A stretch of 64,000 nt of DNA from positions 260,162 through 324,161 of the forward strand of contig CAXBFJ010000005.1 of NCBI GenBank assembly GCA_963975245.1, written 5' to 3'. This DNA comes from Panacagrimonas sp963975245 (GTDB lineage: Bacteria; Pseudomonadota; Gammaproteobacteria; Nevskiales; Nevskiaceae). Positions 9,901 through 16,417 of this stretch are shown piece after piece (positions within the stretch are counted from its first letter, which is position 1; each line of letters starts with the position of its first letter). The notes under the pieces are model-generated. The model was not told the origin of the DNA. It worked only from the letters and a program-made list of their open reading frames with translations, and ran no database searches. The translations under genes were made by a program, and so were the position numbers.

Positions 9901-10491
9901 GCTCACACCACGGTAAAAGTTGATGCAGCCCTTTGGTCGCCCGGTCGAACCGGAGGTGAAGACCATATAGAAGCGGTCTTCCTGCGAAACTTCGACGCCC
10001 GGATTGCTGCTCGGTTGGGTGGAGAGATCGCACTCGTCGAGCAGGACGACCTGATCGATCTTCCCCGCTGCCTTGGCCGCCAGGCCTGCCTGCGTGATCA
10101 GGACCTTGGCACCGGAGTCTTCCAGGATGTAGCTGATACGGTCATCCGGGTACTGGGTGTCAATTGGGACGTAGCAGGCTCCGGTCTTGAGGATGGCCAT
10201 CATCGCGACCACCATGTCCGGTGTCCGCTGGTGCAGCATCGCAACCACGTCACCACGCTGGCAGCCTAGCTGTACCAGATGGTGGGCAAGCTGGTTCGCA
10301 CGGGTGTTGAGTTCGCCATAACTCAAACTGGCGTCACCGCAGATCACCGCGGTAGCGCCCGGCGCTGAATCGGCCAGACGTTCAAACAGAAGGGGGACAG
10401 GTTCCTGCGGGATGGTCTTGTCTGTCGCATTCCATTGGCGCAAGACCAAATCGCGATCTGTATCGCCGAGCAGGATGTTGCTGGTACTCAT
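3928..10491 (-). CDS. Hybrid NRPS-PKS megasynthase, A-PCP-KS-AT-ACP-aminotransferase
   Basis: This 2187-residue protein has the following order. An adenylation domain (about 1-530) carries FTSGSTG near 178. A PCP has Ser577 in EAGGSSL. A ketosynthase (about 655-1080) has Cys825 in NACSSS, His961 in HGTGT and His997 in NIGH. An acyltransferase (about 1165-1470) has Ser1265 in GHSVG and HAFH at 1361-1364, which is malonyl-type. An ACP has Ser1596 in LGCDSL. A class-III PLP aminotransferase (about 1690-2140) has MDEVITGFR and Lys1964 in YGKVFGGG. No condensation domain precedes the A domain, so this is a starter module. No ketoreductase is present. The A pocket reads about D-L-K-S-C-A-A-D-L-K; Asp224 argues for an alpha-amino acid, but I recognise no substrate. 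ACP-AMT resembles the mycosubtilin/iturin first module, here on an amino acid instead of a fatty acid. Expected product: a beta,gamma-diamino acyl thioester. Confidence 0.93.
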   Translation of the reverse strand: MSTSNILLGDTDRDLVLRQWNATDKTIPQEPVPLLFERLADSAPGATAVICGDASLSYGELNTRANQLAHHLVQLGCQRGDVVAMLHQRTPDMVVAMMAILKTGACYVPIDTQYPDDRISYILEDSGAKVLITQAGLAAKAAGKIDQVVLLDECDLSTQPSSNPGVEVSQEDRFYMVFTSGSTGRPKGCINFYRGVSNLYHWVREEFSLNADSRMLMMTSVGFDLTQKSIFAPLISGGTAVLLDSEVYDAALILDTIERDRVTLLSCTPTGLFGLLDDANETTFRQLSSITGACIAGEALPYARIAPWLRRPDFNVHFVNACGPSECSDLYTYQVITPSDLGQGEYAPIGKPLPNMRCYIVDDRLRPVGIGEKGELCVSGAGVGGGYLNMPDKTAEVFVPNPFEAGTTLYRSGDLVSYRESGVIEYHGRIDHLVKVGGYRIELSEVETALTRHSAVRAAVVTAPTDAMGDRILAAYVQLASEQNADVIALREYLEQRLPEFMVPSAWTFLDEFPLTSSGKIDRMKLPKPTPRRPSMPTSFRQPMGPLEERIAVIWRRLLGYSDVGADDRFFEAGGSSLKAIQFVSRMGHALEVRLPIAQFFANPTITSFSRYLQQQFPDAVSNLTGSRVSTPHGAKQQTRGDTQRMSQNLGGSGKIAIIGMSGRFPGAKDVSEFWENVLAGRSGLGELSDEELQKAGVSAEDIADPNYVRTAGWVEHADCFDAAYFGTSPREASLIDPQQRLMLEAAVNAMEHAGCDPQRYEGRIGVYAGVARNQYFSSNLSTHPEYRGNAMDYTLIGNDKDYVASRIAFKLDLHGPAVSVQNACSSSGVATHIACQALRTGDCDLAIVGGASVPVPFKRGYLFAEGGPLSRDGRIRPFDEQASGMVLTAGVGCLVLKRLEEAQADGDTVYAVIAGSAINNDGADKVAFTAPSAKGQATVIQAALQASGLLPEQVSYVEAHGTGTPLGDPIEITGLNDAYVGAKKIALGSVKANIGHLDAGAAAAGLIKTAMMLHERVLPPLANFENANPDCGFDGTPFTLSNARQAWDANGVRVAGVSSFGFGGTNFHALLEEAPKRESSPAKRALQVLRLSAKTEAALKQQAEQLAEWLEKNPEVSLADVAFSLDRGRTRHAQRAVVLAQNNAQAAEKLRGKAWVNGSASHPSPSLVFMFPGQGAQHVGMGRHLYETETVFRAEVDRCADILKPLLNLDLRKVLYPAAADAETAAETLRATQLAQPAIFTISYATAKLWQSWGLEAQHMIGHSVGEFVAATLAGVFELEDALSILAERARLMQSMPAGGMLAVRVPEEDARKFASEDVAIAGVNSPKLTVLSGTHAALDALKAKLDEEGIGTITLHTSHAFHSSMMEPVMAPFAEIVGRFALKIPQKDFYSSLTGKLIEARDAQDPEYWARQLRNAVRFAPGISELAEQTGCVFLECGPGQNLSTSTRQILSKAHQAQVIASLPHAGAADANDAEHFSEALGRLWMAGIEVPEARFYAGETRCVVGLPGYPFARTRHFIEADLAQGHAISASSTQTATADPLSDNVETAHAADVASSPVDQARVLATQVFVDVTGIEMSDEDRNKTFLELGCDSLLLTQVAAKLKNAFNTNIRFRQLLEDFTTLDALAEHLAPHVPAAGMSHGSKATAGSDAIVVSGAGANSSAPGKPFGAGTKIRKEKQDKLCPLQRRSLDALIERYIARSSGSKASAAKHRAYLADPRTVSGFTPLWKEIVYPIVSTRSDGAYVWDVDGNQYIDVLNGFGSTFFGHKPEFVNQAIREQLERGYEIGPIQDFIGEAAERFTRMVKLPRVAFCNTGSEAVSAAVRCARTVTGKDLVVSFVGDYHGIHDEVIVRPGPQGRGLPAASGIPNSHVANTLILEYGDPASLEILKSRVNEVAAILIEPVQSRKLELQPREFMHACREIATQADCALIMDEVITGFRSAPGGAQEYFGVKADLASYGKVFGGGMPIGAVAGISKYMDALDGGHWQFGDESMPEVGVTYFAGTFVRHPINMAAVLAVLKHLEANPNVQAEMNARNAEFVGRIRDVLTELQAPLRVNYFSSIWRFDFTQDEPFGELFYYYLRERGLQSYDGRLAVMTTAHTDEILEQILAIYRDAIICMQAEGLLGRIGEPVVMGQSSAHSGSIWYQPPKPGARVGRDEAGNPGWYVPDPEQPGRFQHIGTIN

Positions 10492-10541
10492 CTGTATTTC
10501 CCCGTTGCTACTGGCTCAACAAGAGCCGATATCTCTCAAAA

Positions 10542-12518
10542 TCAGTCGTCCAAGAGAGACGAATGTATGCCTAACTCCTTGATTTGCATGAGTGCGTGCA
10601 GGCTTTGTGGGTTCTTGATCGCTGCAATATTTCGGGGAGTCCTGCCATTCAGAAGATCCTGCACCGCACGCTCTGATCTTTTGGCGTTGTGAGTCTGCGG
10701 AAGTTCTGCCACAGCATAGATGCTGTCTGGCACGTGAGTCATTCCTGCCTTCTGCTTCAACTCGCGCTTGATACGAAACAGCAATGGCTTGTCCAGATCA
10801 ACGCCCGCAGCAAGCACGACAAACAGGATAAGCCTCTTTCCACCGGGCAGGGTTTCATCTGACTGGTCTACCGCCATGGACTCAAGCACTTCCGGAATCT
10901 GTCCTACGATGCCGTAGATCTCGGCCGGGCCAATGCGGATACCACGAATATTCAGAACACCATCGGAGCGCCCGAGAATCCTCGCGCCGCCAGAAGGGGT
11001 CAGCTTGATCAGATCACCGTGGGTCCAGACATTCTCATTCTGTGCAAAGTAGGCATTGTGAAAGCGCGCACCATCGACATCCCCGTACAGCCCGGTCGGG
11101 CGGGAGGGGAAGGGCTTGATGCAGACCAGTTCTCCGGTGCCCTGCTGCAAATTTTCATGACCATCCCGCGCGCGCACGTCCAGCCCGAGACTGATGCACT
11201 GACTTTCACCACGTTGCACCCTGAGCATGGGATTGCCCAGAACGAAACAGCCAATGATGTCGCTTCCTCCGGATATAGATTGCAGCGGAAGCGGGCCAAA
11301 GGCCTCAGCGACAAAGTCATAGAGATCGTCGTAGAGGATTGAGCCCGTGGACAGGATGGCCCGAAGTGCAGGCCAGGCGAATCGCTCACGCGGGTTGATC
11401 TCACTTTCCTGCAGAAATCGCAGAAATGCCGGGCTAGTCCCAAAAACACTGACATCCTGCCCGGCCAGTGCGCGAAGAAGCGAATCACTCTCAGGGTAGG
11501 TAGGTGAGCCGTCGTAAACCAGAACTCGCGCGCCGGTCGCCAGCCCGGATATCAGCCAGTTCCACATCATCCAGCCAGTGCTGGTCATGAAACACAGTGT
11601 GTCGCCCTTCTTGAGGTCGGTGTGGAGTACCAGCTCTTTGAGATGCTCGAGCAATGTGCCGCCGTGACCGTGCACGATACATTTTGGCGCGCCGGTTGTT
11701 CCCGAGGAAAAAAGGATGAAAAGGGGATGGTCAAAGGGCAGCCTGACAAAGGCATCCAGAGGAGCGCCCTGGGCGAGAACCGACAGCCGCTCAAGGCGGA
11801 CGGACGGTTCAAATTCCAGCTCGCCGTCGTCAAGCAGGATCAGGAATCTGACCGAGGGCAGTTGTTCAAGAAGCTGCTGAATCATGGGGCTCAGAGAGCG
11901 CCGCTGACCTTGCAGCAGCAAGCTGGAATGGACAAACAGGGCTTCGGGCGCGAGCGGACCGAAGCGGCTGAGAATGCTCTCGGGGCCGAGGTCGGGGGAT
12001 ACCGATGACCAGCTCGCGCCTATTGCCGCGCTGGCAAGGGCGGCCACGACGGCGTTTCCATCATTACGAGCCAGCGCACAAACTCGACAGCTTTGATCCA
12101 ACCCCAGCCGCGCAAGGCTGCCGGCGCAGGCCATGACCTGCCCGCGCAATTCCGATCGGGTGTAATGCCTCAGATTTCCATCTTCTTCCAGAGCGGACAA
12201 AACGATGTCTGTGTTTTGCTCTCCTGGCCGGGCACGCAGCAGATTCTCGGAGTAATTGAGCCGAAGATCAGGAAAGAAGCGCGCCTGCTCAACCGTGTCG
12301 GCCACACAGACTGTTCGGGGATCGCCATCAAACGTTGGATCAAAATACGCCAGCGCCGTTGACCAGAAATCGCGATAGCACCCGGTTGACCAGCTATGCA
12401 GCGCGGCCCAGTCTGGCAGTTCCAGACCCGTCCTCTCGCGTGCGAATTCGATAAAGCGCGCAAGCTGGCTCTCTGATCCCAGAGCAGCTTTAGCAGTAGC
12501 TGGCGCGTGCTCGGTCAC
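10542..12518 (-). CDS. Acetoacetyl-CoA-synthetase-like AMP-forming ligase
   Basis: This 658-residue member of the ANL family has an N-terminal region like acetyl/acetoacetyl-CoA synthetases (WSTGCYRDFWSTALAYFD) and GASWSSVSPDLG, typical of acetoacetyl-CoA synthetases. The ATP-binding loop is FILFSSGTTGAPKC, and the C-terminal catalytic Lys lies in PQTHNAKRSE. The GTG start at 12516-12518 follows directly on the stop codon of the carrier-protein gene, so the two are translationally linked. The reaction is activation of a short acyl or keto acid as adenylate. Transfer to the neighbouring carrier protein instead of CoA is inferred from that linkage, by analogy with DltA/DltC. The substrate could be acetoacetate, 3-hydroxybutyrate or another short acid; the sequence does not decide. 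Confidence 0.85.
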   Translation of the reverse strand: MTEHAPATAKAALGSESQLARFIEFARERTGLELPDWAALHSWSTGCYRDFWSTALAYFDPTFDGDPRTVCVADTVEQARFFPDLRLNYSENLLRARPGEQNTDIVLSALEEDGNLRHYTRSELRGQVMACAGSLARLGLDQSCRVCALARNDGNAVVAALASAAIGASWSSVSPDLGPESILSRFGPLAPEALFVHSSLLLQGQRRSLSPMIQQLLEQLPSVRFLILLDDGELEFEPSVRLERLSVLAQGAPLDAFVRLPFDHPLFILFSSGTTGAPKCIVHGHGGTLLEHLKELVLHTDLKKGDTLCFMTSTGWMMWNWLISGLATGARVLVYDGSPTYPESDSLLRALAGQDVSVFGTSPAFLRFLQESEINPRERFAWPALRAILSTGSILYDDLYDFVAEAFGPLPLQSISGGSDIIGCFVLGNPMLRVQRGESQCISLGLDVRARDGHENLQQGTGELVCIKPFPSRPTGLYGDVDGARFHNAYFAQNENVWTHGDLIKLTPSGGARILGRSDGVLNIRGIRIGPAEIYGIVGQIPEVLESMAVDQSDETLPGGKRLILFVVLAAGVDLDKPLLFRIKRELKQKAGMTHVPDSIYAVAELPQTHNAKRSERAVQDLLNGRTPRNIAAIKNPQSLHALMQIKELGIHSSLLDD

Positions 12519-12782
12519 TTAGCCGGCCTTGAAATCCGGGTGTGACGAGATATAGGCCGCGATCTTGTTCATGGAATCAAAGTTATCGCGGCTCAGACTC
12601 TTGCGATCAATCTTGAGTGCGAATGTCTTTTCCAGAAACATCGTCAGATTCACGTAACCCAGACTATCCAGCACGCCGTTATCCAGCAGGGACATGTCGT
12701 CATCTTTGATCAGACTCTGGGCATCACCAAAATGGTAGTTGTCATCAAGCCATTCAATCACTGCGCTTTTGATCTTTTCCAC
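12519..12782 (-). CDS. Stand-alone acyl/peptidyl carrier protein
   Basis: This 87-residue carrier protein has its phosphopantetheine Ser in DNGVLDSLGYVNL. It is a four-helix-sized protein with no other domain. The start is GTG at 12780-12782 with AAAGGA about ten bases upstream on the coding strand. Its TAA stop abuts the GTG of the ligase gene. It lies between an MBOAT gene and an AMP-ligase gene, the same set of partners as DltC in the D-alanylation system. It probably carries the acyl group that the ligase activates and the MBOAT protein transfers (inference). It could instead serve the NRPS-PKS line. Confidence 0.88.
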   Translation of the reverse strand: MEKIKSAVIEWLDDNYHFGDAQSLIKDDDMSLLDNGVLDSLGYVNLTMFLEKTFALKIDRKSLSRDNFDSMNKIAAYISSHPDFKAG

Positions 12783-12812
12783 GGGTAGGTGTCCTTTGCT
12801 GACCTTGCAGTC

Positions 12813-14282
12813 CTAAAACTGAGCGTAAACGAATGCGCCCTCGGATAGGGGCTTGAAGAGAAAAAGGTACACGATGACTGTGCCATAGCTCACGCCGCGC
12901 AATACGGCCGGGGCACTGAACAGCGTTCGCACAATGGCCTGACCGCGTTGCGTTGCGCTGAGGTGATAGATCGGCACCATCAGCAGGCACAAGGACGTGT
13001 TCAAGGCGTCGCCGAGGCTGGCAAAGCGATAGCTCAGTTCACCGCCGCTGCCAAGCAGCCCGCTCAAAAACGGCAGGGCCACGCTCAGCTCTTGGGCCCG
13101 GAACGGAATCAGCGAAAGCAGGAACCAGCCCTGCGTGAGTATCCAGCCCAGAACCAGATAGCTCCGGGTTTTTCTCCTGGCGACCCAGGCTCGGTCTTTC
13201 CGACACAGCCCGCGGTAAAACTCGTCCCAGCGGTGGGCAATGGCCAGTGCCGCACCGTGCAGCGCGCCCCACAGAACAAACATCCAAGTCGCGCCATGCC
13301 ATAAACCGCTGACAACCAGCACGATAAACAGGCCCGCCGCGAGTCGCCCGCGCATGAAACCGTCGCCCGTGACGAGCGGGGTATAAATGTATTCGAACAG
13401 AATATTGGTCAGCGAAATGTGCCAGCGGCTCCAGAATTCGCTGATATTGCGGGCAAGGAATGGGAACCGGAAATTCTCGATCAGCTGCAGGCTGAAGAAA
13501 CGCGCCAGACCCAGTGCGATCAGGCTGTAACCGGCAAAGTCGCAGAAAATCTGGAAGGCATAGGCAAGCAGGGCCAGCCAGTGACTGAAGGTGTCGTAGC
13601 TACCGGGGTCTGCATATACCGGGTCAACGATCTTGGTCAGGGTCGCCGCCACAAGGAACTTCATGACGTAACCAAGCAGAAACTCGAACCCACCCCGCGA
13701 GAACTGCTCCGCACTCGGAGCACGCGGCTTTTCCATTTGGTCGAGCAGGTCACCTCGCGGGATGGGGCCAGACACCAGTTGCGGAAAGAAGGCGGTAAAG
13801 GTGGCGAAACTCAGCAGCGAGCGCGGTCCCTCGCGACGACCATATGACACGTCCACCAGATACGCGGTGAGTTGCAGGGTCCAGAACGAAATGCCGATTG
13901 GCAGAATCCAGGACAGGGCAGGGATGTCGATGCCACTACCGAATATCTTGCTCAGGCTCTCAATGGTGCCGGCAAAGAATCCGAGATACTTGAGCAGCAG
14001 AAGCTGGCCGATGTTGTATAGGACCCCGATCAGGCGGACCGATTTGCCGTGTACCGGTGTTCCATGGCTATCGCGCTGCCTGAGTGCCTGCAGCAGGGCG
14101 TAGTTCACGCCAGTAGCAAGAAGAAACAGCAGAATCGCCTTTGGTCCCCAGCTGATGAAGAAGATATAGCTGGCGATCAACAGAACCAGATTCTGAGCGG
14201 CCGGACGGCGCGGCACCAGCCAATACAGGGCCACTGTCGTCGGCAGGAAAAACAGCAGGAACAGGATGCCGGAGAAGCTCAT
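12813..14282 (-). CDS. MBOAT-family O-acyltransferase (AlgI/DltB-like)
   Basis: This 489-residue integral membrane protein begins MSFSGILFLLFFLPTTVALY, a typical AlgI-type start, and has many hydrophobic segments. The MBOAT signature region VSGLWHGATWMFVLWGALHG contains the conserved His residues used for acyl transfer. MBOAT proteins of this kind take an acyl group from a cytoplasmic carrier and pass it to an acceptor on the outer face of the inner membrane, usually with an SGNH partner. Here the carrier protein lies 30 bases downstream. The SGNH partner gene overlaps upstream by four bases (ATGA). The acceptor is unknown. No alginate or cellulose genes are nearby, so the context points to the neighbouring biosynthetic cluster. 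Confidence 0.92.
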   Translation of the reverse strand: MSFSGILFLLFFLPTTVALYWLVPRRPAAQNLVLLIASYIFFISWGPKAILLFLLATGVNYALLQALRQRDSHGTPVHGKSVRLIGVLYNIGQLLLLKYLGFFAGTIESLSKIFGSGIDIPALSWILPIGISFWTLQLTAYLVDVSYGRREGPRSLLSFATFTAFFPQLVSGPIPRGDLLDQMEKPRAPSAEQFSRGGFEFLLGYVMKFLVAATLTKIVDPVYADPGSYDTFSHWLALLAYAFQIFCDFAGYSLIALGLARFFSLQLIENFRFPFLARNISEFWSRWHISLTNILFEYIYTPLVTGDGFMRGRLAAGLFIVLVVSGLWHGATWMFVLWGALHGAALAIAHRWDEFYRGLCRKDRAWVARRKTRSYLVLGWILTQGWFLLSLIPFRAQELSVALPFLSGLLGSGGELSYRFASLGDALNTSLCLLMVPIYHLSATQRGQAIVRTLFSAPAVLRGVSYGTVIVYLFLFKPLSEGAFVYAQF

Positions 14283-15367
14283 TGCGATGCTCCGGAAACA
14301 GTCTGACCATTGTTGTCGGCGCGCCCCGCATCTTCAGCTCGGCTCGTTGTCGCGAAGGGGGAGCGCAAGCTGCTAAACGGCCCTGTCAGGGCCCACTCCA
14401 GAACCTTCCGTTCGCCTGACGGCAGAAGGTGATCAAGGTCAGGCCGAAAATCTGAATCGGCAAGAACATTGGCTTGTTGCAGGTCAATAATCGGGATGTT
14501 GCGCGGTACTGTGTAGCTCATGAGCGCGTCCTTGAAAGCGCTTGAAACCGCCAATACTTCCGGCGTCTGCGCCTTGGGAATAATTGGCCAGGTCACGATG
14601 GCGACATCAAGGTTGCGTTGCGTGGCGAATCTCAGGGTTCGCTCCAGTGCTGCAAATTGGGGCTCGGTATCGCAATTCGATGTGCCGGGTTTGGACGAGG
14701 CAACCATTTCGATCCAGGACTCCAGGCGAAACCTCGCTGTTTCCGGGTCTTCCTTGCGCTCACCCTCACCACGGACAATTCCCTTTAGTGAGGGAATGAT
14801 CCTGAAAGTGCCCCGGTCACTGGACAGGGCAGACCAGTGTGTAAGTTCATTCCACCTCTGATCGAGATAGTTGGTGTTGTAGCTAGTCTCACCTTTTGAC
14901 ACGAAATCGCGCAGGTAATCGCCTAGGGCCCATGCTCGCGACGGCAGATTTGGATAGGCATCTGCCGAACTGCAGGCGTCCCAGTAATTCGTGACCAGGA
15001 CGAACTTCTTCAGACTCGGGCGTACGAGATTGCCGTTCGTGTCCTTTTCATCAATCAGGGGTTGGAGGCGATGCTGAAGCAACCAGTCGTAGGCATAGAG
15101 CTTGCCGCCTTCGATGGGAACAATAGCGATGCTCAAAGGCGGACTTTGCCCAGCGTAATGGCTGGCCAGCGGCAGAAACGAGCGCGCGTAGCTCGAGCCC
15201 AGAAACAACACTTCTGGGTCGTGGTCTTTGTAGTCGCTCAGTGATTCCACCGTTTCGTACTCGCGCGGCAACGGCGGCACGAAGTGCCCTATCAACGCGT
15301 CCAGCAGCAGCACCGTCGCTATTGCGGCGGCGACGACGACGGCAATTGTTCTTACACTGTGTTTCAT
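14279..15367 (-). CDS. Membrane-anchored SGNH/DltD-like acyltransfer partner
   Basis: This 362-residue protein has one N-terminal membrane anchor (RTIAVVVAAAIATVLLLDAL) and a periplasmic SGNH-type domain. The candidate nucleophile lies in VLFLGSSYARSF and the Asp-His pair in RPDLDHLLPSGE near the C terminus. This matches the DltD/AlgX/AlgJ style of partner protein for MBOAT transferases. The gene overlaps the MBOAT start by four bases and is the first gene of the minus-strand run. The promoter for the whole cluster should therefore lie in or near the 36 bases before 15404. No clear -35/-10 pair was recognised there. The name is based on motifs and context, not on a close full-length match. 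Confidence 0.78.
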   Translation of the reverse strand: MKHSVRTIAVVVAAAIATVLLLDALIGHFVPPLPREYETVESLSDYKDHDPEVLFLGSSYARSFLPLASHYAGQSPPLSIAIVPIEGGKLYAYDWLLQHRLQPLIDEKDTNGNLVRPSLKKFVLVTNYWDACSSADAYPNLPSRAWALGDYLRDFVSKGETSYNTNYLDQRWNELTHWSALSSDRGTFRIIPSLKGIVRGEGERKEDPETARFRLESWIEMVASSKPGTSNCDTEPQFAALERTLRFATQRNLDVAIVTWPIIPKAQTPEVLAVSSAFKDALMSYTVPRNIPIIDLQQANVLADSDFRPDLDHLLPSGERKVLEWALTGPFSSLRSPFATTSRAEDAGRADNNGQTVSGASQ

Positions 15368-15403
15368 CTTGTCTCGTTCAGATATGAAGAGATATGAATC
15401 TGC

Positions 15404-16417
15404 TTGTTGTTTTCGCTACCCATATCTTCTAAATGGCCTACACACGCATACATGCGCGCTTGTTCCCCTACAGACGATTCTGAGTTTGTTCCAGTCACCC
15501 CGGACTTGATTCAGCGGGCTCGGACCTTCAATAAAATGACGGCTGAAGCGCTTCTGTCGATACCCGCATTCTACAGGCGCCCACTGGCAGACCTGCGCCA
15601 GGAACAGATACTTTGGTCACATAAAAAGGCCCTGAATAATGCGCAATGGCAGACGCTTGATCAGTCTGGAGTACCCATCCGTTTGCGCATATTTCGTGCC
15701 GGGGAAGCGCTGCCAGTTTGTCTGCACGTTCACGGTGGTGGATGGGTCATGGGCGGGGCGGGTTGTCAGGATGACTATCTGGAGCACTTGAGCCTGAAAG
15801 CCAAGGTCAGAATCGCGTCTGTCGACTATCGCCTGGCACCTGAGCATCCGTTTCCAGACGGTCTTGATGACGTGACTCGCGCCCTGCGCCATTACCTGGA
15901 CGATGACAGCACCGGTCAGTTCAGCGACAAAATTGTCGTATGCGGCGAGTCGGCTGGCGCCAATCTGCTGGTGGGTGCCCTGGTGCGATTACGCGGCCAT
16001 GAGAATTTTTCCCGCGTGCGAGGAGCCTTACTCAACTACGGCACCTTTGATCTGAATGGCACGGAGAGTTTGAGGGCGGCCACAGATCATGGCCGCTTTC
16101 TCGACCTGTACGCCGCCCGCTGGTTTACACAGCAATACATCGGCGACCGCGATGCCTATGATCCCGAAGTTTCCCCTGCCTTTGCTGACCTTCAGGGCCT
16201 GCCGCCAGCCTGCTTATTGGTCGGAGACGAGGACCCGGTGCTTGATGACAGCAGGTTATTGCATCGTCGTTGGCAGGAAGCGGGAAACAAGGCGGCTCTC
16301 CAGGTTGTCCCGGCAGGTCTGCATGGAATGCTGGAGATGCGCACGCCCTTGACGGCGCTGGCCCGCGATACGCTGGCGCAAAGCATTCGTGAGCTTTGCG
16401 CCAGCCCGCTCCAATGA
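15404..16417 (+). CDS. Alpha/beta hydrolase, hormone-sensitive-lipase type esterase
   Basis: This protein of up to 337 residues has the HSL-family oxyanion motif HGGGWVMG and the nucleophile elbow GESAGAN. A likely catalytic Asp lies in VGDEDPVLDD and a His in PAGLHGML. It hydrolyses small acyl esters; the substrate cannot be told. The listed start is TTG at 15404; ATG at 15452 and ATG at 15536 are also in frame, so the true start is uncertain. It is divergent from the MBOAT/NRPS run, separated by 36 bases, and may be co-regulated with it. Its stop codon is directly followed by the end of ychF on the other strand, and a 12-base-pair hairpin lies in its last codons. Confidence 0.88.
   Translation: MLFSLPISSKWPTHAYMRACSPTDDSEFVPVTPDLIQRARTFNKMTAEALLSIPAFYRRPLADLRQEQILWSHKKALNNAQWQTLDQSGVPIRLRIFRAGEALPVCLHVHGGGWVMGGAGCQDDYLEHLSLKAKVRIASVDYRLAPEHPFPDGLDDVTRALRHYLDDDSTGQFSDKIVVCGESAGANLLVGALVRLRGHENFSRVRGALLNYGTFDLNGTESLRAATDHGRFLDLYAARWFTQQYIGDRDAYDPEVSPAFADLQGLPPACLLVGDEDPVLDDSRLLHRRWQEAGNKAALQVVPAGLHGMLEMRTPLTALARDTLAQSIRELCASPLQ
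16373..16404. other. Strong hairpin at the esterase/ychF convergent junction
   Basis: A perfect 12-base-pair inverted repeat, CTGGCGCAAAGC and GCTTTGCGCCAG, is separated by 8 bases. It lies inside the last codons of the esterase, 11 bases before its stop. There is no T-tract on either side, so it is not a standard intrinsic terminator. It could slow polymerase or protect RNA ends between convergent genes that have no spacer. Confidence 0.6.

Noticed and set aside
10513..10527. GGCTC-AACAA-GAGCC hairpin between the ligase and megasynthase genes
   Set aside because: Only 5-base arms and no T-run; too weak to call a terminator.
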